In this document: piece after piece, positions 1-10,410 of the stretch
Layout of the letters: each line of letters starts with the position of its first letter
Numbering within the stretch: position 1 is the stretch's first letter
Assembly: GCF_014648875.1 (NCBI RefSeq)
Contig: NZ_BMRY01000006.1
Span: 62,001-126,000 of the forward strand
Source of the DNA: Streptomyces parvus
GTDB lineage: Bacteria; Actinomycetota; Actinomycetes; Streptomycetales; Streptomycetaceae
Direction: 5' to 3'
DNA: 64,000 nucleotides
Translations under genes and position numbers: made by a program
Notes under the pieces: model-generated
What the model was told of the DNA's origin: nothing
Databases searched by the model: none
Seen by the model: only the letters and a program-made list of their open reading frames with translations

Positions 1-726
1 GTGGTGCAGCGGGGAGATGGTCGGCGACTCCAGGCCCGGGGTGAGGGCGACGGCGCGCTCCAGGTGCTCGACGCGGCAGTCGTAGTCCATCATCACGTAG
101 GACCGGGCGACCAGGACGCCCTGGAGACGGCGGAGGAACTGCTGCACCTTGGGGTCGTCGGCGGGGGCGCCGGTGCGGCGGATCACCACGGCCTCCGACT
201 TCATGATCGGCTCGCCGATGATCTCGAGGCCCGCGTTGCGCATGCTGGTGCCGGTCTCGACGACGTCGGCGATGATCTGGGCGACGCCGAGCTCGATGGC
301 GGTCTCGACGGCGCCGTCGAGGTGCACGACGGAGGCGTCGACGCCCTCGTCGGCCAGGTGCTTCGCCACGATGCCCTCGTAGGACGTGGCGATCGTCATG
401 CCGGCGAAGTCCCCCGGGCCGGTGGCCGTGCCGGGCTTCGTGGCGTAGCGGAAGGTGGAGCGGGCGAAGCCGAGCTGGAGGATCTCCTCGGCGTCCGCCC
501 CGGAGTCCAGGAGCAGGTCGCGCCCGGTGATGCCGATGTCGAGCTTGCCGGAGCTGACGTAGATCGCGATGTCGCGCGGCCGCAGGTAGAAGAACTCGAC
601 CTCGTTGGTCGGGTCGACGAGGACCAGTTCCTTCGACTCCTTGCGCTGCCGGTAGCCCGCCTCATGGAGCATCGCCATCGCAGGCCCGGAGATTGCACCC
701 TTGTTGGGGACGGCGATGCGCAGCAT
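1..726 (-). CDS. hisG: ATP phosphoribosyltransferase HisG (C-terminus cut by window edge)
   Basis: HisG catalyses the first step of histidine biosynthesis, joining PRPP and ATP to give phosphoribosyl-ATP in the cytoplasm. The protein starts MLRIAVPNKG and carries DIGITGRDLL, typical of the catalytic domain of the family. About 242 residues are visible and the reading frame runs off the left edge, so the C-terminus is missing. The ATG start at 726 is the natural one because the conserved MLRIAVPNKG begins there. hisE lies 50 bases upstream on the same strand, so the two are probably co-transcribed. This pairs the first and second enzymes of the pathway. Confidence 0.96.
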   Translation of the reverse strand, partial: MLRIAVPNKGAISGPAMAMLHEAGYRQRKESKELVLVDPTNEVEFFYLRPRDIAIYVSSGKLDIGITGRDLLLDSGADAEEILQLGFARSTFRYATKPGTATGPGDFAGMTIATSYEGIVAKHLADEGVDASVVHLDGAVETAIELGVAQIIADVVETGTSMRNAGLEIIGEPIMKSEAVVIRRTGAPADDPKVQQFLRRLQGVLVARSYVMMDYDCRVEHLERAVALTPGLESPTISPLHH

Positions 727-776
727 GAGGTCAGGTTTCCTTTGTGCGAAGGGGTTGCGGTACGGGCGGGGTGTGC

Positions 777-1049
777 TCAGAGGTGGGCGTAGACGTCGTC
801 GAGCGAGATCCCGCGGGCGACCATCATCACCTGGACGTGGTACAGCAGCTGGGAGATCTCCTCGGCGGCGGCTTCCTTGCCCTCGTACTCGGCGGCCATC
901 CAGACCTCGGCGGCCTCCTCGACGACCTTCTTGCCGATGGCATGGACGCCCTTGTCCACCAGTTCGGCGGTGCGGGAGGTCGCGGGGTCGCCCTCGGCGG
1001 CCTTGAGCTGGAGCTCGGCGAAGAGCTCTTCGAAGGTTTTGTTGGCCAT
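777..1049 (-). CDS. hisE: Phosphoribosyl-ATP pyrophosphatase HisE
   Basis: HisE hydrolyses phosphoribosyl-ATP to phosphoribosyl-AMP, the second step of histidine synthesis. The 90-residue length is usual for the stand-alone actinobacterial form, which is not fused to HisI. The helical MazG-like metal-binding core is visible as KKVVEEAAEVWMA around residues 40-52 and EEISQLLYHVQVMM around 63-76, where the acidic residues bind magnesium. It begins with ATG (MANKTFEEL) and is followed closely by hisG. It lies directly downstream of ribH, so some read-through from the riboflavin operon is possible. Confidence 0.96.
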   Translation of the reverse strand: MANKTFEELFAELQLKAAEGDPATSRTAELVDKGVHAIGKKVVEEAAEVWMAAEYEGKEAAAEEISQLLYHVQVMMVARGISLDDVYAHL

Positions 1050-1084
1050 GATGGTCCTCAGAATACGGGGTCGCCGGGGCGCAC

Positions 1085-1570
1085 TCAGCGCCAGGGTTCG
1101 CTGACGGTCCGCAGCGTGGCGGCGGTGGCGACGGCGGCGGTGACCGCTTCGTGCCCCTTGTCCTCGTTGGACCCTTCGAGGCCGGCCCGGTCGAGCGCCT
1201 GCTCCTCGGTGTCGCAGGTCAGTACGCCGAAGCCGACGGGAACACCGGTGTCGACGGTGACCTGGGTGAGGCCGAGGGTGACGCCCTGGGAGACGTACTC
1301 GAAGTGGGGGGTGCCGCCGCGGATGACCACGCCGAGGGCGACGATCGCGTCGTAACCGCGTCCGGCGAGCACCTTGGCGACGACGGGCAGCTCGAAGGAG
1401 CCGGGGACCCGGAGCAGGGTCGGCTCGTCGATGCCCAGCTCGTGCAGGGCGCGCAGCGCGCCGTCGACGAGTCCGTCCATGACCTTCTCGTGCCACTGGG
1501 CCGCGATCACGGCCACGCGCAGGTCGCCGCAGTTGCGTACGGACAGTTCGGGTGCACCCTTGCCGCTCAT
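1085..1570 (-). CDS. ribH: 6,7-dimethyl-8-ribityllumazine synthase RibH
   Basis: RibH condenses 5-amino-6-ribitylamino-uracil with 3,4-dihydroxy-2-butanone-4-phosphate to form lumazine, the penultimate step of riboflavin synthesis. The 161 residues contain VPGSFELPV (about 56-64), the [14 protein letters not shown] segment (about 81-94) with the catalytic histidine, and [12 protein letters not shown] (about 114-125), all family hallmarks. It is the last gene of the rib operon and starts 31 bases after ribBA. hisE follows 35 bases downstream. Confidence 0.97.
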
Positions 1571-1601
1571 GTCTCTCCTGTTGCTGGTTAAGAGGTGTTC
1601 G

Positions 1602-2896
<1,295 letters not shown>

Positions 2897-2900
<4 letters not shown>

Positions 2901-3541
2901 GCCGTGGCTCCTTCCAGAGCGGGTGTCCGCGTACGCAGCCACCAGTCGCGCATGCCCCACAGGACGAGGGCGCCGTAGATGATGTAGACGAAGCCGGAGA
3001 AGGCGAAGCCGTTGGCGAAGTTCAGGGGTACGCCGACGAGGTCGACCAGCAGCCAGGCGAACCAGAACTCGACCATGCCGCGGGCCTGGGCGTACATCGC
3101 GACGACGGTGCCGACGAAGATGTACGCGTCCGGCCACGGGTCCCAGGACAGCGACGGGAAGGCGGTGAACAGGCCGCCGACGGCGAGGGTGCCGAGCGCG
3201 GCGCCGCCGATCAGCACACCGCGCTCGCGCCAGGTGGCGAAGCGGACGGCGATGGAGCCGTCCTGGGCCTGCTGCCTGCCGCGGTTCCAGGACCACCAGC
3301 CCCACAGGGCGACGACGATGACGACCAGCTGCTTGCCCGCGCTGCCGGAGAGGTGCGCGGAGGCGAAGGCGACGAGCAGGATCACGCCGGAGAGCAGCTG
3401 GGCGGGCCAGGTCCAGATGGAGCGCCGCCAGCCGAGGGCCAGGGCGATCAGGCCGACGATGTTGCCGATCATGTCCGACCATTTGATGTGCTGGCCGAAC
3501 ACGGTGAAGGCCTCGGAGTTGAGCCAGGACGCGGCGTTCAT
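2897..3541 (-). CDS. ribM: RibM/PnuC-family riboflavin transporter
   Basis: This 214-residue membrane protein is a PnuC-type facilitator with several hydrophobic helices (for example about 26-60, 70-85, 108-130, 140-175 and 185-205). PnuC proteins carry nicotinamide riboside, but the actinobacterial branch found inside rib operons (RibM of Streptomyces davawensis and Corynebacterium) transports riboflavin. The order ribE-ribM-ribBA-ribH matches that arrangement. The tryptophan-rich helix regions, such as WGWWSWNRGRQ, fit the family. It overlaps ribE and ribBA by four bases each and lies under the FMN riboswitch. Substrate is assigned from context, not from a specific residue. Confidence 0.9.
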
Positions 3542-4146
3542 CGCGGGTCCTGCCCGGCCCGGTCCCCGAGCATCCGCTCGACGTACTTGGCGATGACGTC
3601 CACCTCCAGGTTGACCGGGTCGCCGGGCTGCTTGTGGCCGAGCGTGGTCAGGGCGAGGGTGGTGGGGATGAGGCTGATGGTGAAGAAGTCGGCCGCCGCC
3701 TCGACGACGGTGAGGCTGACGCCGTCGACGGTGATGGAGCCCTTCTCCACGACGTACCGGGTCAGCTCGGGCGGCAGGGAGACCTTGACGATCTCCCAGT
3801 GCTCGGAGGGGGTGCGCTCGACGATGGTGCCGGTGCCGTCCACATGGCCCTGGACGAGGTGTCCGCCGAGCCGGCCGCCGAGCGCCATCGGGCGCTCCAG
3901 GTTGACCCGGGAGCCGGGGGCGAGCGCGCCGAGGCTGGAGCGCTTCAGCGTCTCGGCCATCACATCGGCGGTGAACTCGCCGTTCTCGGTGTCCACGACG
4001 GTGAGGCAGACGCCGTTCACCGCGATGGAGTCGCCGTGCTTCGCGCCCTCGGTGACGAGGGGGCCGCGCAGCCGGAAGCGGGAGGCGTCGGCGAGCTGCT
4101 CGACGGCGGTGACCTCACCCAGTTCTTCGACAATTCCGGTGAACAC
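3538..4146 (-). CDS. ribE: Riboflavin synthase alpha chain
   Basis: The enzyme dismutates two lumazine molecules to riboflavin. The 202 residues form two tandem lumazine-binding barrels: MFTGIVEELGEV with VNGVCLTVV in the first (about 1-97), and HLVQGHVDGTG with VDGVSLTVV in the second (about 98-190). The start MFTGIVEE is diagnostic. It follows ribD with no gap and overlaps ribM by four bases. Confidence 0.97.
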   Translation of the reverse strand: MFTGIVEELGEVTAVEQLADASRFRLRGPLVTEGAKHGDSIAVNGVCLTVVDTENGEFTADVMAETLKRSSLGALAPGSRVNLERPMALGGRLGGHLVQGHVDGTGTIVERTPSEHWEIVKVSLPPELTRYVVEKGSITVDGVSLTVVEAAADFFTISLIPTTLALTTLGHKQPGDPVNLEVDVIAKYVERMLGDRAGQDPR

Positions 4147-5247
4147 TCAGTTTCCCTTCCGAGCAGGGGCGGGGACGGCGGTGACGCGGAGATCGGGGCC
4201 GATCGGCACGGTCTCGGTCACATCGAGGCGCAACGCCTGGGAGATGGTGGAGATTCCGGCGTCGGCGAGGGCGGCGGGGCCCGCGCCGAGCAGGACCGGA
4301 GCGAGATAGCCGACGACCTTGTCGACCTTTCCCGCGGCGACGAAGGCGCCCGCGAGGGTGGGGCCGCCTTCGAGGAGGACGGAGCGGACGCCCCTGGTGT
4401 GCAGGGCTTCGAGGAGGGCGTCGAGGTCGAGGCCGGGGCCGGTGGCGGCCCGGGGCAGCCGCAGGACGGCACCCTCGGGGAGGTGACCGGCCGGGGCGTT
4501 CTCGGCGACGGCGACCAGGGTGGGCGCGGTGGCGTCCAGGACCCGGGCGCCGGGCTGCACGGCGGTGGCGTTCGTGTCGACGACGATCCGCAGAGGCTGG
4601 GTGGCGCCGTCGATGCCGCGTACGCCGAGCTGGGGGTCGTCGGTCCGGGCGGTGCCGGAGCCGACGAGCACCGCGTCGGCCTCGGCGCGCAGCCGGTGGA
4701 CGTCGGCGCGGGCCTCGGGCGAGGTGATCCAGCGGCTGGTGCGGTCGGCGGCGGCGATGCGGCCGTCGAGGGTGGCGGCGTACTTCCACAGGACGTACGG
4801 CCGGCCGAGGCGCACCGAGGTCAGCCAGGCGGCGTTGCCCGCCTCGGCCTCGTCGGCGAGGAGGCCCTGCGCCACCTGGACCCCGGCCGCGCGCAGGGTG
4901 TCGCCGCCGCCGGTGGCCTGCGGGTTCGGGTCGCCGACCGCGTACACGACACGGCTGATCCCGGCGTCGAGGAGGGCCTGGGCACAGGGGCCGGTGCGGC
5001 CTGTGTGGTTACAAGGTTCGAGGGTGACGTAGGCGGTACCGCCACGGGCCCGGTCGCCGGCCGCGCGCAGGGCGTGGACCTCGGCGTGCGGACCTCCGGC
5101 GCGCTGATGGAAGCCTTCACCGGCCACGGCTCCGGCGGCGTCGGTGATCACACATCCGACGACCGGATTGGGGCTGGTGGAGCCGAGACCACGGGCGGCG
5201 AGCGTGATCGCTCGGCGCATCGCGGTGATGTCGGCTGCGGTGTCCAC
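4147..5247 (-). CDS. ribD: Bifunctional pyrimidine deaminase/reductase RibD
   Basis: RibD deaminates the pyrimidine made from GTP and then reduces its ribose side chain. The N-terminal deaminase (about 1-145) has zinc ligands in HAEVHAL (H54, E56) and in the PCNHTGRTGPC stretch (C79, C88). The C-terminal reductase (about 150-360) has LLEGGPTLAGAF. A GTG start at 5247 is chosen because GGAGGA sits just upstream and the protein then begins at the conserved helix; 366 residues is the usual length. It is the first gene of the riboflavin operon, with a 175-base leader between the FMN aptamer and the start codon. Confidence 0.95.
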   Translation of the reverse strand: MDTAADITAMRRAITLAARGLGSTSPNPVVGCVITDAAGAVAGEGFHQRAGGPHAEVHALRAAGDRARGGTAYVTLEPCNHTGRTGPCAQALLDAGISRVVYAVGDPNPQATGGGDTLRAAGVQVAQGLLADEAEAGNAAWLTSVRLGRPYVLWKYAATLDGRIAAADRTSRWITSPEARADVHRLRAEADAVLVGSGTARTDDPQLGVRGIDGATQPLRIVVDTNATAVQPGARVLDATAPTLVAVAENAPAGHLPEGAVLRLPRAATGPGLDLDALLEALHTRGVRSVLLEGGPTLAGAFVAAGKVDKVVGYLAPVLLGAGPAALADAGISTISQALRLDVTETVPIGPDLRVTAVPAPARKGN

Positions 5248-5422
5248 CGGGTCCTCCTGCCTCTTCGGGCACGGACTCCGGGGCCTGTCGATGACGACAG
5301 AGAAAGCGGAAAACCAGCGAGAACGCCGCGAACCCGGGAACGGGAAACGCCAGGAACGCACGGCATCCGGGAGATTCCCGGCCATGCGTCCGCCGACGGC
5401 GGCGTACCGATGACAGACCGCC

Positions 5423-5549
5423 GCGCACTGCCTCCCATCCGGACTTTAACCGTCGGTCCAGGAATTTCACCTGGTCAACCGGCCGCTGGCTGCGGACGGG
5501 TCGCGGACTGTAACCGCCGGTTCGGAATTGCACCGACCCCGGAGTGCGC
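5423..5549 (-). promoter_or_regulatory. FMN riboswitch (RFN element) of the rib operon
   Basis: On the minus strand the segment reads with the conserved RFN blocks: GGGGTCGGTGCAATTCCGAA and CCGGCGGT near the 5' side, then CAGTCCGCGACCC, a variable hairpin, and ACCGACGGT with AGTCCGGATGGGAGG at the 3' side. The closing stem AGCGCACT/AGTGCGC is intact at the two ends. This aptamer binds FMN and lowers expression of riboflavin genes. Between it and ribD (5248-5422) I see no clear intrinsic terminator, so control by hiding the ribosome binding site or by Rho is more likely. Confidence 0.95.
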
Positions 5550-5553
5550 TGCT

Positions 5554-5570
5554 ACTGGTACGGAACCAGT
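5554..5570. repeat. Inverted repeat just upstream of the FMN aptamer
   Basis: ACTGGT-ACGGA-ACCAGT is a perfect six-base inverted repeat that ends four bases before the aptamer stem. It should lie close to the rib transcription start. Its half-sites equal those of the DasR operator, but the spacing is one base longer. The rest of 5550-5718 should hold the rib promoter; I could not place -35 and -10 boxes with confidence. Confidence 0.4.
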
Positions 5571-5718
5571 CTGCCACGGACGTCTCTCGACCATGCGGGT
5601 GAGCGCTGTGGGCTGGGTCACAGGATTCACGGATCGCGTCACGCGGGGTCACGAAAATCGTGGCGCATCCCTTCGGAACGAACGCGACAACGTAGTCATT
5701 CACGAAGTTGAGCCTTAA

Positions 5719-5760
5719 AGGTCCATACCTATTGACGCACTGGTCTAGTCCTCTTAATCT
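5719..5760 (+). promoter_or_regulatory. Chitinase promoter with two direct repeats (DasR-like operator)
   Basis: Two 12-base direct repeats, AGGTCCATACCT (5719-5730) and TGGTCTAGTCCT (5741-5752), flank a TTGACG -35 box (5732-5737). A plausible -10, TAATCT (5755-5760), follows at 17 bases. Streptomyces chitinase promoters are known for such pairs over the -35 region. The second repeat, read as ACTGGTCTAGTCCTCT (5739-5754), matches the DasR consensus ACTGGTCTAGACCACT at 14 of 16 positions. This predicts repression by DasR, relieved by glucosamine-6-phosphate, and chitin induction. Confidence 0.85.
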
Positions 5761-5871
5761 CTGCGTCACCTCCGAGGTTCGGTCCCACGGTGGGCGCACA
5801 CCGGGACCCCGACAGACCCACCCCCTTTTCACCAGTTGTGTTCTGCCGACCTCCCCAGGAGGAACGACCAC

Positions 5872-8232
5872 ATGCTGTCCCCCACCCGAGCGAGAGCCAC
5901 GCTCCTCGCCGCCGGCGCCGCCGTCGCCGGGCTGCTGCTGAGTTCCCTCGCCGCAGGCCCCTCGGCCGCCGCCAACCAGAACTCCTGTCGCCCCGACGGG
6001 CTTTACCAGACCCCCGGCGTCAACGTCCCGTACTGCTCCGTCTACGACGCCGACGGACGCGAGAAGATGGGCGCCGACCACCAGCGGCGCGTCATCGGCT
6101 ACTTCACCAACTGGCGTACCGGCAAGGACGGCAAGGACGCCTACCTCGTCCCGGACATCCCGTGGGACAAGGTCACGCACCTCAACTACGCCTTCGCACA
6201 CGTCGACGGCTCCAACAAGCTCTCGGTCGGCCCCGACAGCGCCGACAACGCCTCCACCGGGATGACCTGGCCCGGTGTCGCAGGCGCGGAGATGGACCCG
6301 ACGCTCCCCTACAAGGGGCACTTCAACCTGCTGACGAAGTACAAGAAGCAGCACCCGAACGTGAAGACCCTGGTCTCCGTGGGCGGTTGGGCCGAGACCG
6401 GCGGCTACTTCGGCCCCGACGGCAAGCGCGTCGACTCGGGCGGCTTCTACTCGATGGCGACCAACGCCGACGGCTCGGTCAACCAGGCGGGCATCAACAC
6501 CTTCGCCGACTCCGCCGTCGCCTTCATCAAGAAGTACGGCTTCAACGGCGTCGACATCGACTACGAGTACGCCACCACGATGAAGGACGCGGGCAACCCG
6601 CTGGACCACACGCTGGCCAACGGCCGCCGCGCGGGCCTGGTCAAGGGCTACGACGCCCTGATGAAGACGCTGCGCGAGAAGCTCGACCGCGCGGGCGAGG
6701 CCGACGGCAAGCACTACCTGCTGACCGTCGCCGCCCCCTCCTCCGGCTATCTGCTGCGGGGCATGGAGACGTACCAGATGCAGAAGTACCTGGACTACGT
6801 CAACATCATGTCCTACGACCTGCACGGCGCCTGGAACGAGTACGTCGGGCCCAACGCCTCGCTGTTCGACGACGGCAAGGACAACGAGCTGGCTCAGGCG
6901 GGTGTCTACACCACCTCGCAGTACGGCGGCCTCGGCTACCTCAACACCGACTGGGCCTACCACTACTTCCGCGGCTCGATGCCGGCCGGCCGGATCAACA
7001 TCGGCCTGCCGTACTACACCCGCGGCTTCAAGAACGTGCAGGGCGGCACCGACGGCCTGTGGGGCAAGGCGGCCACGACCGACTGCCCGGCCGGCGCGGG
7101 GCTGACCAAGTGCGGTGACGGCGCGGTCGGCATCGACAACCTGTGGCACGACAAGGACACCAACGGCAAGGAATCGCCCGCCGGTTCCAACCCGATGTGG
7201 CACGCGAAGAACCTGGAGAAGGGCATCGTCGGGGACTACGTCACCGACTACGGCTTCCCCGCGAACACCAAGCTGACCGGCACGTACGCCCGCAAGTACG
7301 ACTCCACGCTGGTCGCCCCGTGGCTGTGGAACGCCGAGAAGAAGGTGTTCCTCTCCACCGAGGACGAGCAGTCGGTGAAGGCCAAGGCGGACTACGTCGT
7401 GGACAAGGGCATCGGCGGCACGATGATCTGGGAGCTGGCGGGCGACTACCAGTGGAACGCGGCGAAGGGGCAGTACGAGACGGGCTCCACGCTGACCACC
7501 GCGATGTACGACGCCTTCAAGTCGGCCACCCCGTACGGCGCGAAGCGCTCCACGATCGACCTGCCGACCGAGGCGCTCAACATCGACGTCTCCTTCGGGC
7601 AGTTCCCGCTGGGCGACTCCAACTACCCGATCAGCCCCAAGCTGAAGATCACCAACCGGACACAGGCCACGCTGCCCGGCGGTACGGAGTTCCAGTTCGA
7701 CTACTCCACCTCCGCCCCGGCCAACGCGAAGGACCAGTCCGGATTCGGTACGAAGATCGTCCGCAGCGACCACACGGCGGCCAACAACATCGGCGGCCTG
7801 AAGGGCGACTACAACCGCGTCTCGCTGAAGCTCCCGGCCTGGCAGAGCCTGGCCCCCGGCGCCTCGGTGGAGCTGGACTTCGTCTACTACCTGCCCACCT
7901 CCACACCGTCGAACTGGACCGTGACCTTCGGCGGCAAGTCCTACTCCCTCGCCGGTGACCTGGCCCGCGGCACCACGGTGGTCGAGCCCGGCACCGGGAC
8001 CAACCCGACGCCGACCCCGACCCCGGACCCGACCGGACCCACGCCGACCCCGACCCCGACTCAGCCGGGCGGCAGCTGCTCGGCCCCGGCGTGGAACGCG
8101 GCCACCGAGTACGGCGGCGGCTCCACCGTCAGCCACGGCGGCCACGAGTGGAAGGCCTCGTGGTGGACGAAGGGCGAGACGCCCGGATCCACCGGTGAGT
8201 GGGGCGTCTGGAAGGACCTCGGCGCCTGCTGA
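5872..8232 (+). CDS. Secreted family 18 chitinase with C-terminal chitin-binding domain
   Basis: This 786-residue secreted enzyme hydrolyses chitin. An N-terminal signal peptide (about 1-34) has two arginines, a long Ala/Leu/Val core and an Ala-rich cleavage site. The GH18 barrel (about 70-560) carries SVGGW (169-173) and the catalytic DIDYE motif with D228, D230 and E232. A beta-sandwich-like region follows (about 570-695), then a Pro/Thr linker (about 700-730) and a CBM5/12-type domain from about 735 with conserved tryptophans (AW, WKASWW, WGVW). The ATG at 5872 follows AGGAGGAA at a good distance. It is monocistronic, ending in a strong terminator. Confidence 0.96.
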   Translation: MLSPTRARATLLAAGAAVAGLLLSSLAAGPSAAANQNSCRPDGLYQTPGVNVPYCSVYDADGREKMGADHQRRVIGYFTNWRTGKDGKDAYLVPDIPWDKVTHLNYAFAHVDGSNKLSVGPDSADNASTGMTWPGVAGAEMDPTLPYKGHFNLLTKYKKQHPNVKTLVSVGGWAETGGYFGPDGKRVDSGGFYSMATNADGSVNQAGINTFADSAVAFIKKYGFNGVDIDYEYATTMKDAGNPLDHTLANGRRAGLVKGYDALMKTLREKLDRAGEADGKHYLLTVAAPSSGYLLRGMETYQMQKYLDYVNIMSYDLHGAWNEYVGPNASLFDDGKDNELAQAGVYTTSQYGGLGYLNTDWAYHYFRGSMPAGRINIGLPYYTRGFKNVQGGTDGLWGKAATTDCPAGAGLTKCGDGAVGIDNLWHDKDTNGKESPAGSNPMWHAKNLEKGIVGDYVTDYGFPANTKLTGTYARKYDSTLVAPWLWNAEKKVFLSTEDEQSVKAKADYVVDKGIGGTMIWELAGDYQWNAAKGQYETGSTLTTAMYDAFKSATPYGAKRSTIDLPTEALNIDVSFGQFPLGDSNYPISPKLKITNRTQATLPGGTEFQFDYSTSAPANAKDQSGFGTKIVRSDHTAANNIGGLKGDYNRVSLKLPAWQSLAPGASVELDFVYYLPTSTPSNWTVTFGGKSYSLAGDLARGTTVVEPGTGTNPTPTPTPDPTGPTPTPTPTQPGGSCSAPAWNAATEYGGGSTVSHGGHEWKASWWTKGETPGSTGEWGVWKDLGAC

Positions 8233-8251
8233 CCCGTCCAGTATCGTGCGA

Positions 8252-8285
8252 CCCGGCGTGAGCGGTTCTCCCCGCTCACGCCGGG
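8252..8285 (+). terminator. Terminator of the chitinase gene
   Basis: A perfect 14-base-pair hairpin, CCCGGCGTGAGCGG with CCGCTCACGCCGGG, loop TTCTCC, begins 19 bases after the chitinase stop codon. There is no long T run, which is usual in Streptomyces. Confidence 0.85.
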
Positions 8286-8343
8286 CCTCGCTGTTCTCCC
8301 CCGGTAGCCGCCGGGCCGGACCGCGCTCCGGCAGACTGGCCCC

Positions 8344-9090
8344 ATGACGACGATTCTGGTCACCGGCGCCACCGGAACCCTCGGCCGGCAGGTCGCGGAG
8401 CGGCTCCGCACGGAAGGGGCCGACGTCCGGGGACTCAGCCGCCGCGCCCCCTCGTACGCCGTCGATCTGCGCGACGGCAAGGGGCTGGACGCGGCGGTCG
8501 AGGGGGCGGACGCGATCGTCCACTGCGCCACCACCCCGCGCGGCGGCGACGACCGGGCAGCCGGCTTCCTCATCAACGCGGCGAAGCGGGCCGGGACGCC
8601 GCACCTCGTCTACATCTCGATCGTGGGTGTGGAACGGCTGCCGCTGGGCTACTACACGGTCAAGCACCGGGTCGAGCGGATGATCGAGGACTCCGGGCTC
8701 GGCGCGACGATCCTGCGGACCACGCAGTTCCACGACCTGGCCCTGCGCATCCTGTCCGGCGCGTCCAGGCTGCCCGTACTGCCGGTGCCCGCCGGGGTGT
8801 CGCTCCAGCCGGTCGACAGCGGCGAGGTCGCCGGCCGGCTGACGGCCCTGGCGCTCGGCGGACCGGCGGGCCGGGTGCCCGACCTGGGCGGCCCCGAGGT
8901 ACGTGAACTGACCGACCTGGCCGGGGCGTTCCTGCGGGCCACCGGCCGCAGGCGGAGGGTGGTGCCGGTCCGACTGGCGGGGCAGGCGTACGCGGGCTAC
9001 CGGCGCGGTGACCATCTGACGCCCGAACACGCCCTGGGAACCGTGACGTTCGAGGAGTTCCTCGACCGCCGCCACCGGCACCCGGGGTGA
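8344..9090 (+). CDS. NmrA-type atypical SDR, NAD(P)-binding protein
   Basis: The 248-residue protein begins with the Rossmann motif TGATGTLG (about 7-14), typical of NmrA/HSCARG-like and atypical extended short-chain dehydrogenases. HCATTPRGG and VYISIVGVERLPLGYYTVKH (the Y..K pair of SDRs) follow. It resembles the actinobacterial NAD(P)-dependent epimerase/dehydratase proteins of unknown substrate. It stands alone between the chitinase and a convergent regulator. The ATG start is fixed by the glycine motif immediately after it. A redox or sensor role is possible; no substrate can be read from sequence. Confidence 0.85.
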   Translation: MTTILVTGATGTLGRQVAERLRTEGADVRGLSRRAPSYAVDLRDGKGLDAAVEGADAIVHCATTPRGGDDRAAGFLINAAKRAGTPHLVYISIVGVERLPLGYYTVKHRVERMIEDSGLGATILRTTQFHDLALRILSGASRLPVLPVPAGVSLQPVDSGEVAGRLTALALGGPAGRVPDLGGPEVRELTDLAGAFLRATGRRRRVVPVRLAGQAYAGYRRGDHLTPEHALGTVTFEEFLDRRHRHPG

Positions 9091-9159
9091 GCCGACGCCG
9101 TCCGGGCGGCTATCCGCGGGCTCCCGGTTCGGCCGTCCACGGCCTTACGGTCCGGCCGG

Positions 9160-10350
9160 TCAAACCTCCGGGGCGAAGAGCGCGTCCTGCGCCGCGTCCC
9201 GGGCCGTGAGCAGCGCACCGCGCAGCACGGCCCCGTCGCCCAGCGAACCGGCGCGGACCTCGGTGCGCAGCGGCGACATCGTGGCCAGCCGCTCCTCGAC
9301 CCGGGCGGCGAGCGCGGCCCCGCCCGCATGGCCGACGGCCCCCGCGAGCAGTACACAGCCCGGGTCGAGCACCGAGACGACGGCAGCGGACCCGAGGGCG
9401 AGGCGGTCGGCGACCTCCTTCAGGAAGGGCTCGCCCGCCTCCCCCGCCTCCAGGGCGGCCCGCACCGCGTCCACGGCGGCCGCCTCCTCCTGCCCCTCGG
9501 CCACGGCCGCCCGGTCCACGAGCCCGTGCGCGGCGGCGAGTTCGCACAGCGCGCCGGAGCCGGCCAGGGAGTGGAACCCGCCCTCGCAGTTGACCGCCGA
9601 GGGCAGCCCGCTCACTCCGGGGACCGGCAGGAAGCCGATCTCCCCCGCGCCGCCGGACGCCCCCTGACGCAGCTTGCCGTCCAGCATCACGGCGGCCCCG
9701 ATCCCCTGGCCCAGCCAGAGCAGGACGAAGGTCTCCCGGTCGTGGGCGGCGCCCTCCCGGTGCTCCGCGACGGCCGCGAGGTTGGTCTCGTTCTCCACCA
9801 GGACGGTGGCCGGGAGCCGCCGTTGGAGCTCCCGCACCAGGCCCCGGTGCCAGGCGGGCAGGCCGGAGCTGTCGCGCAGCTCGCCGGTGCCGGGGTCGAT
9901 CAACCCAGGCGCCCCGATCCCGACGCTGTGCAGGGGTACGGACCCGGCCGCGCGGGCGGTGCGCTCCAGGAGGGCGGCAGCCCGCTCGACGGCGGGTTCG
10001 GTGCCGGTGTCACTGCCGATGGGCAGCGAGTCCTCGGCGAGCACCGTCCCCAGCAGATCGGTGACGACCACGCTGACGCTGCCCAGGCGCACGTCGAGCG
10101 CGGCGAGATGGGCCCGGTCGGCGACGATCCCGTACAGCTTGGCGTTGGGGCCGCGACGGACGGCTCCGGACTCGCCGACGACCTGGATCAGACCGGCGCC
10201 GCGGAGCCGTTCGACGAGGTCGGCGACGGTGGGCCGGGAGAGTCCGGTCAGCGTCTTGAGCTGGGTGGCCGTCAGCGGGCCGTCCTGCTGGAGCAGCCGC
10301 AGGGCGAGCCGGTCGTTGATGGCCCGAGCCGTGCTCGGGGATGCGGGCAT
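9160..10350 (-). CDS. ROK-family transcriptional regulator
   Basis: The 396-residue protein has an N-terminal winged helix (about 8-65; LTATQLKTLTGLSRPTVAD) and a C-terminal ROK/ribokinase-like fold (about 80-385) with GIGAPGLIDPGTG and VENETNLAA. The cysteine cluster usual in ROK repressors is weak here (only NCEGG), so zinc binding may be altered. The ATG at 10350 follows GGAAGG; the frame stays open upstream but lacks a better site. It is divergent from an MFS transporter across 176 bases that contain a palindrome at 10411-10431. It probably represses that transporter in response to a sugar or sugar derivative. Confidence 0.9.
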   Translation of the reverse strand: MPASPSTARAINDRLALRLLQQDGPLTATQLKTLTGLSRPTVADLVERLRGAGLIQVVGESGAVRRGPNAKLYGIVADRAHLAALDVRLGSVSVVVTDLLGTVLAEDSLPIGSDTGTEPAVERAAALLERTARAAGSVPLHSVGIGAPGLIDPGTGELRDSSGLPAWHRGLVRELQRRLPATVLVENETNLAAVAEHREGAAHDRETFVLLWLGQGIGAAVMLDGKLRQGASGGAGEIGFLPVPGVSGLPSAVNCEGGFHSLAGSGALCELAAAHGLVDRAAVAEGQEEAAAVDAVRAALEAGEAGEPFLKEVADRLALGSAAVVSVLDPGCVLLAGAVGHAGGAALAARVEERLATMSPLRTEVRAGSLGDGAVLRGALLTARDAAQDALFAPEV

Positions 10351-10410
10351 ACCGGGATCCTTCCAGATGGCCGCCCCGCCGTTTTTCCGGGCCGATGAGA
10401 ATCGACTATT

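Noticed and set aside
5467..9081. A 1204-residue minus-strand open frame opposite the chitinase
   Set aside because: It is low-complexity Val/Gly/Arg/Asp sequence antisense to a clear GH18 gene and the FMN leader; no motif and no ribosome binding site.
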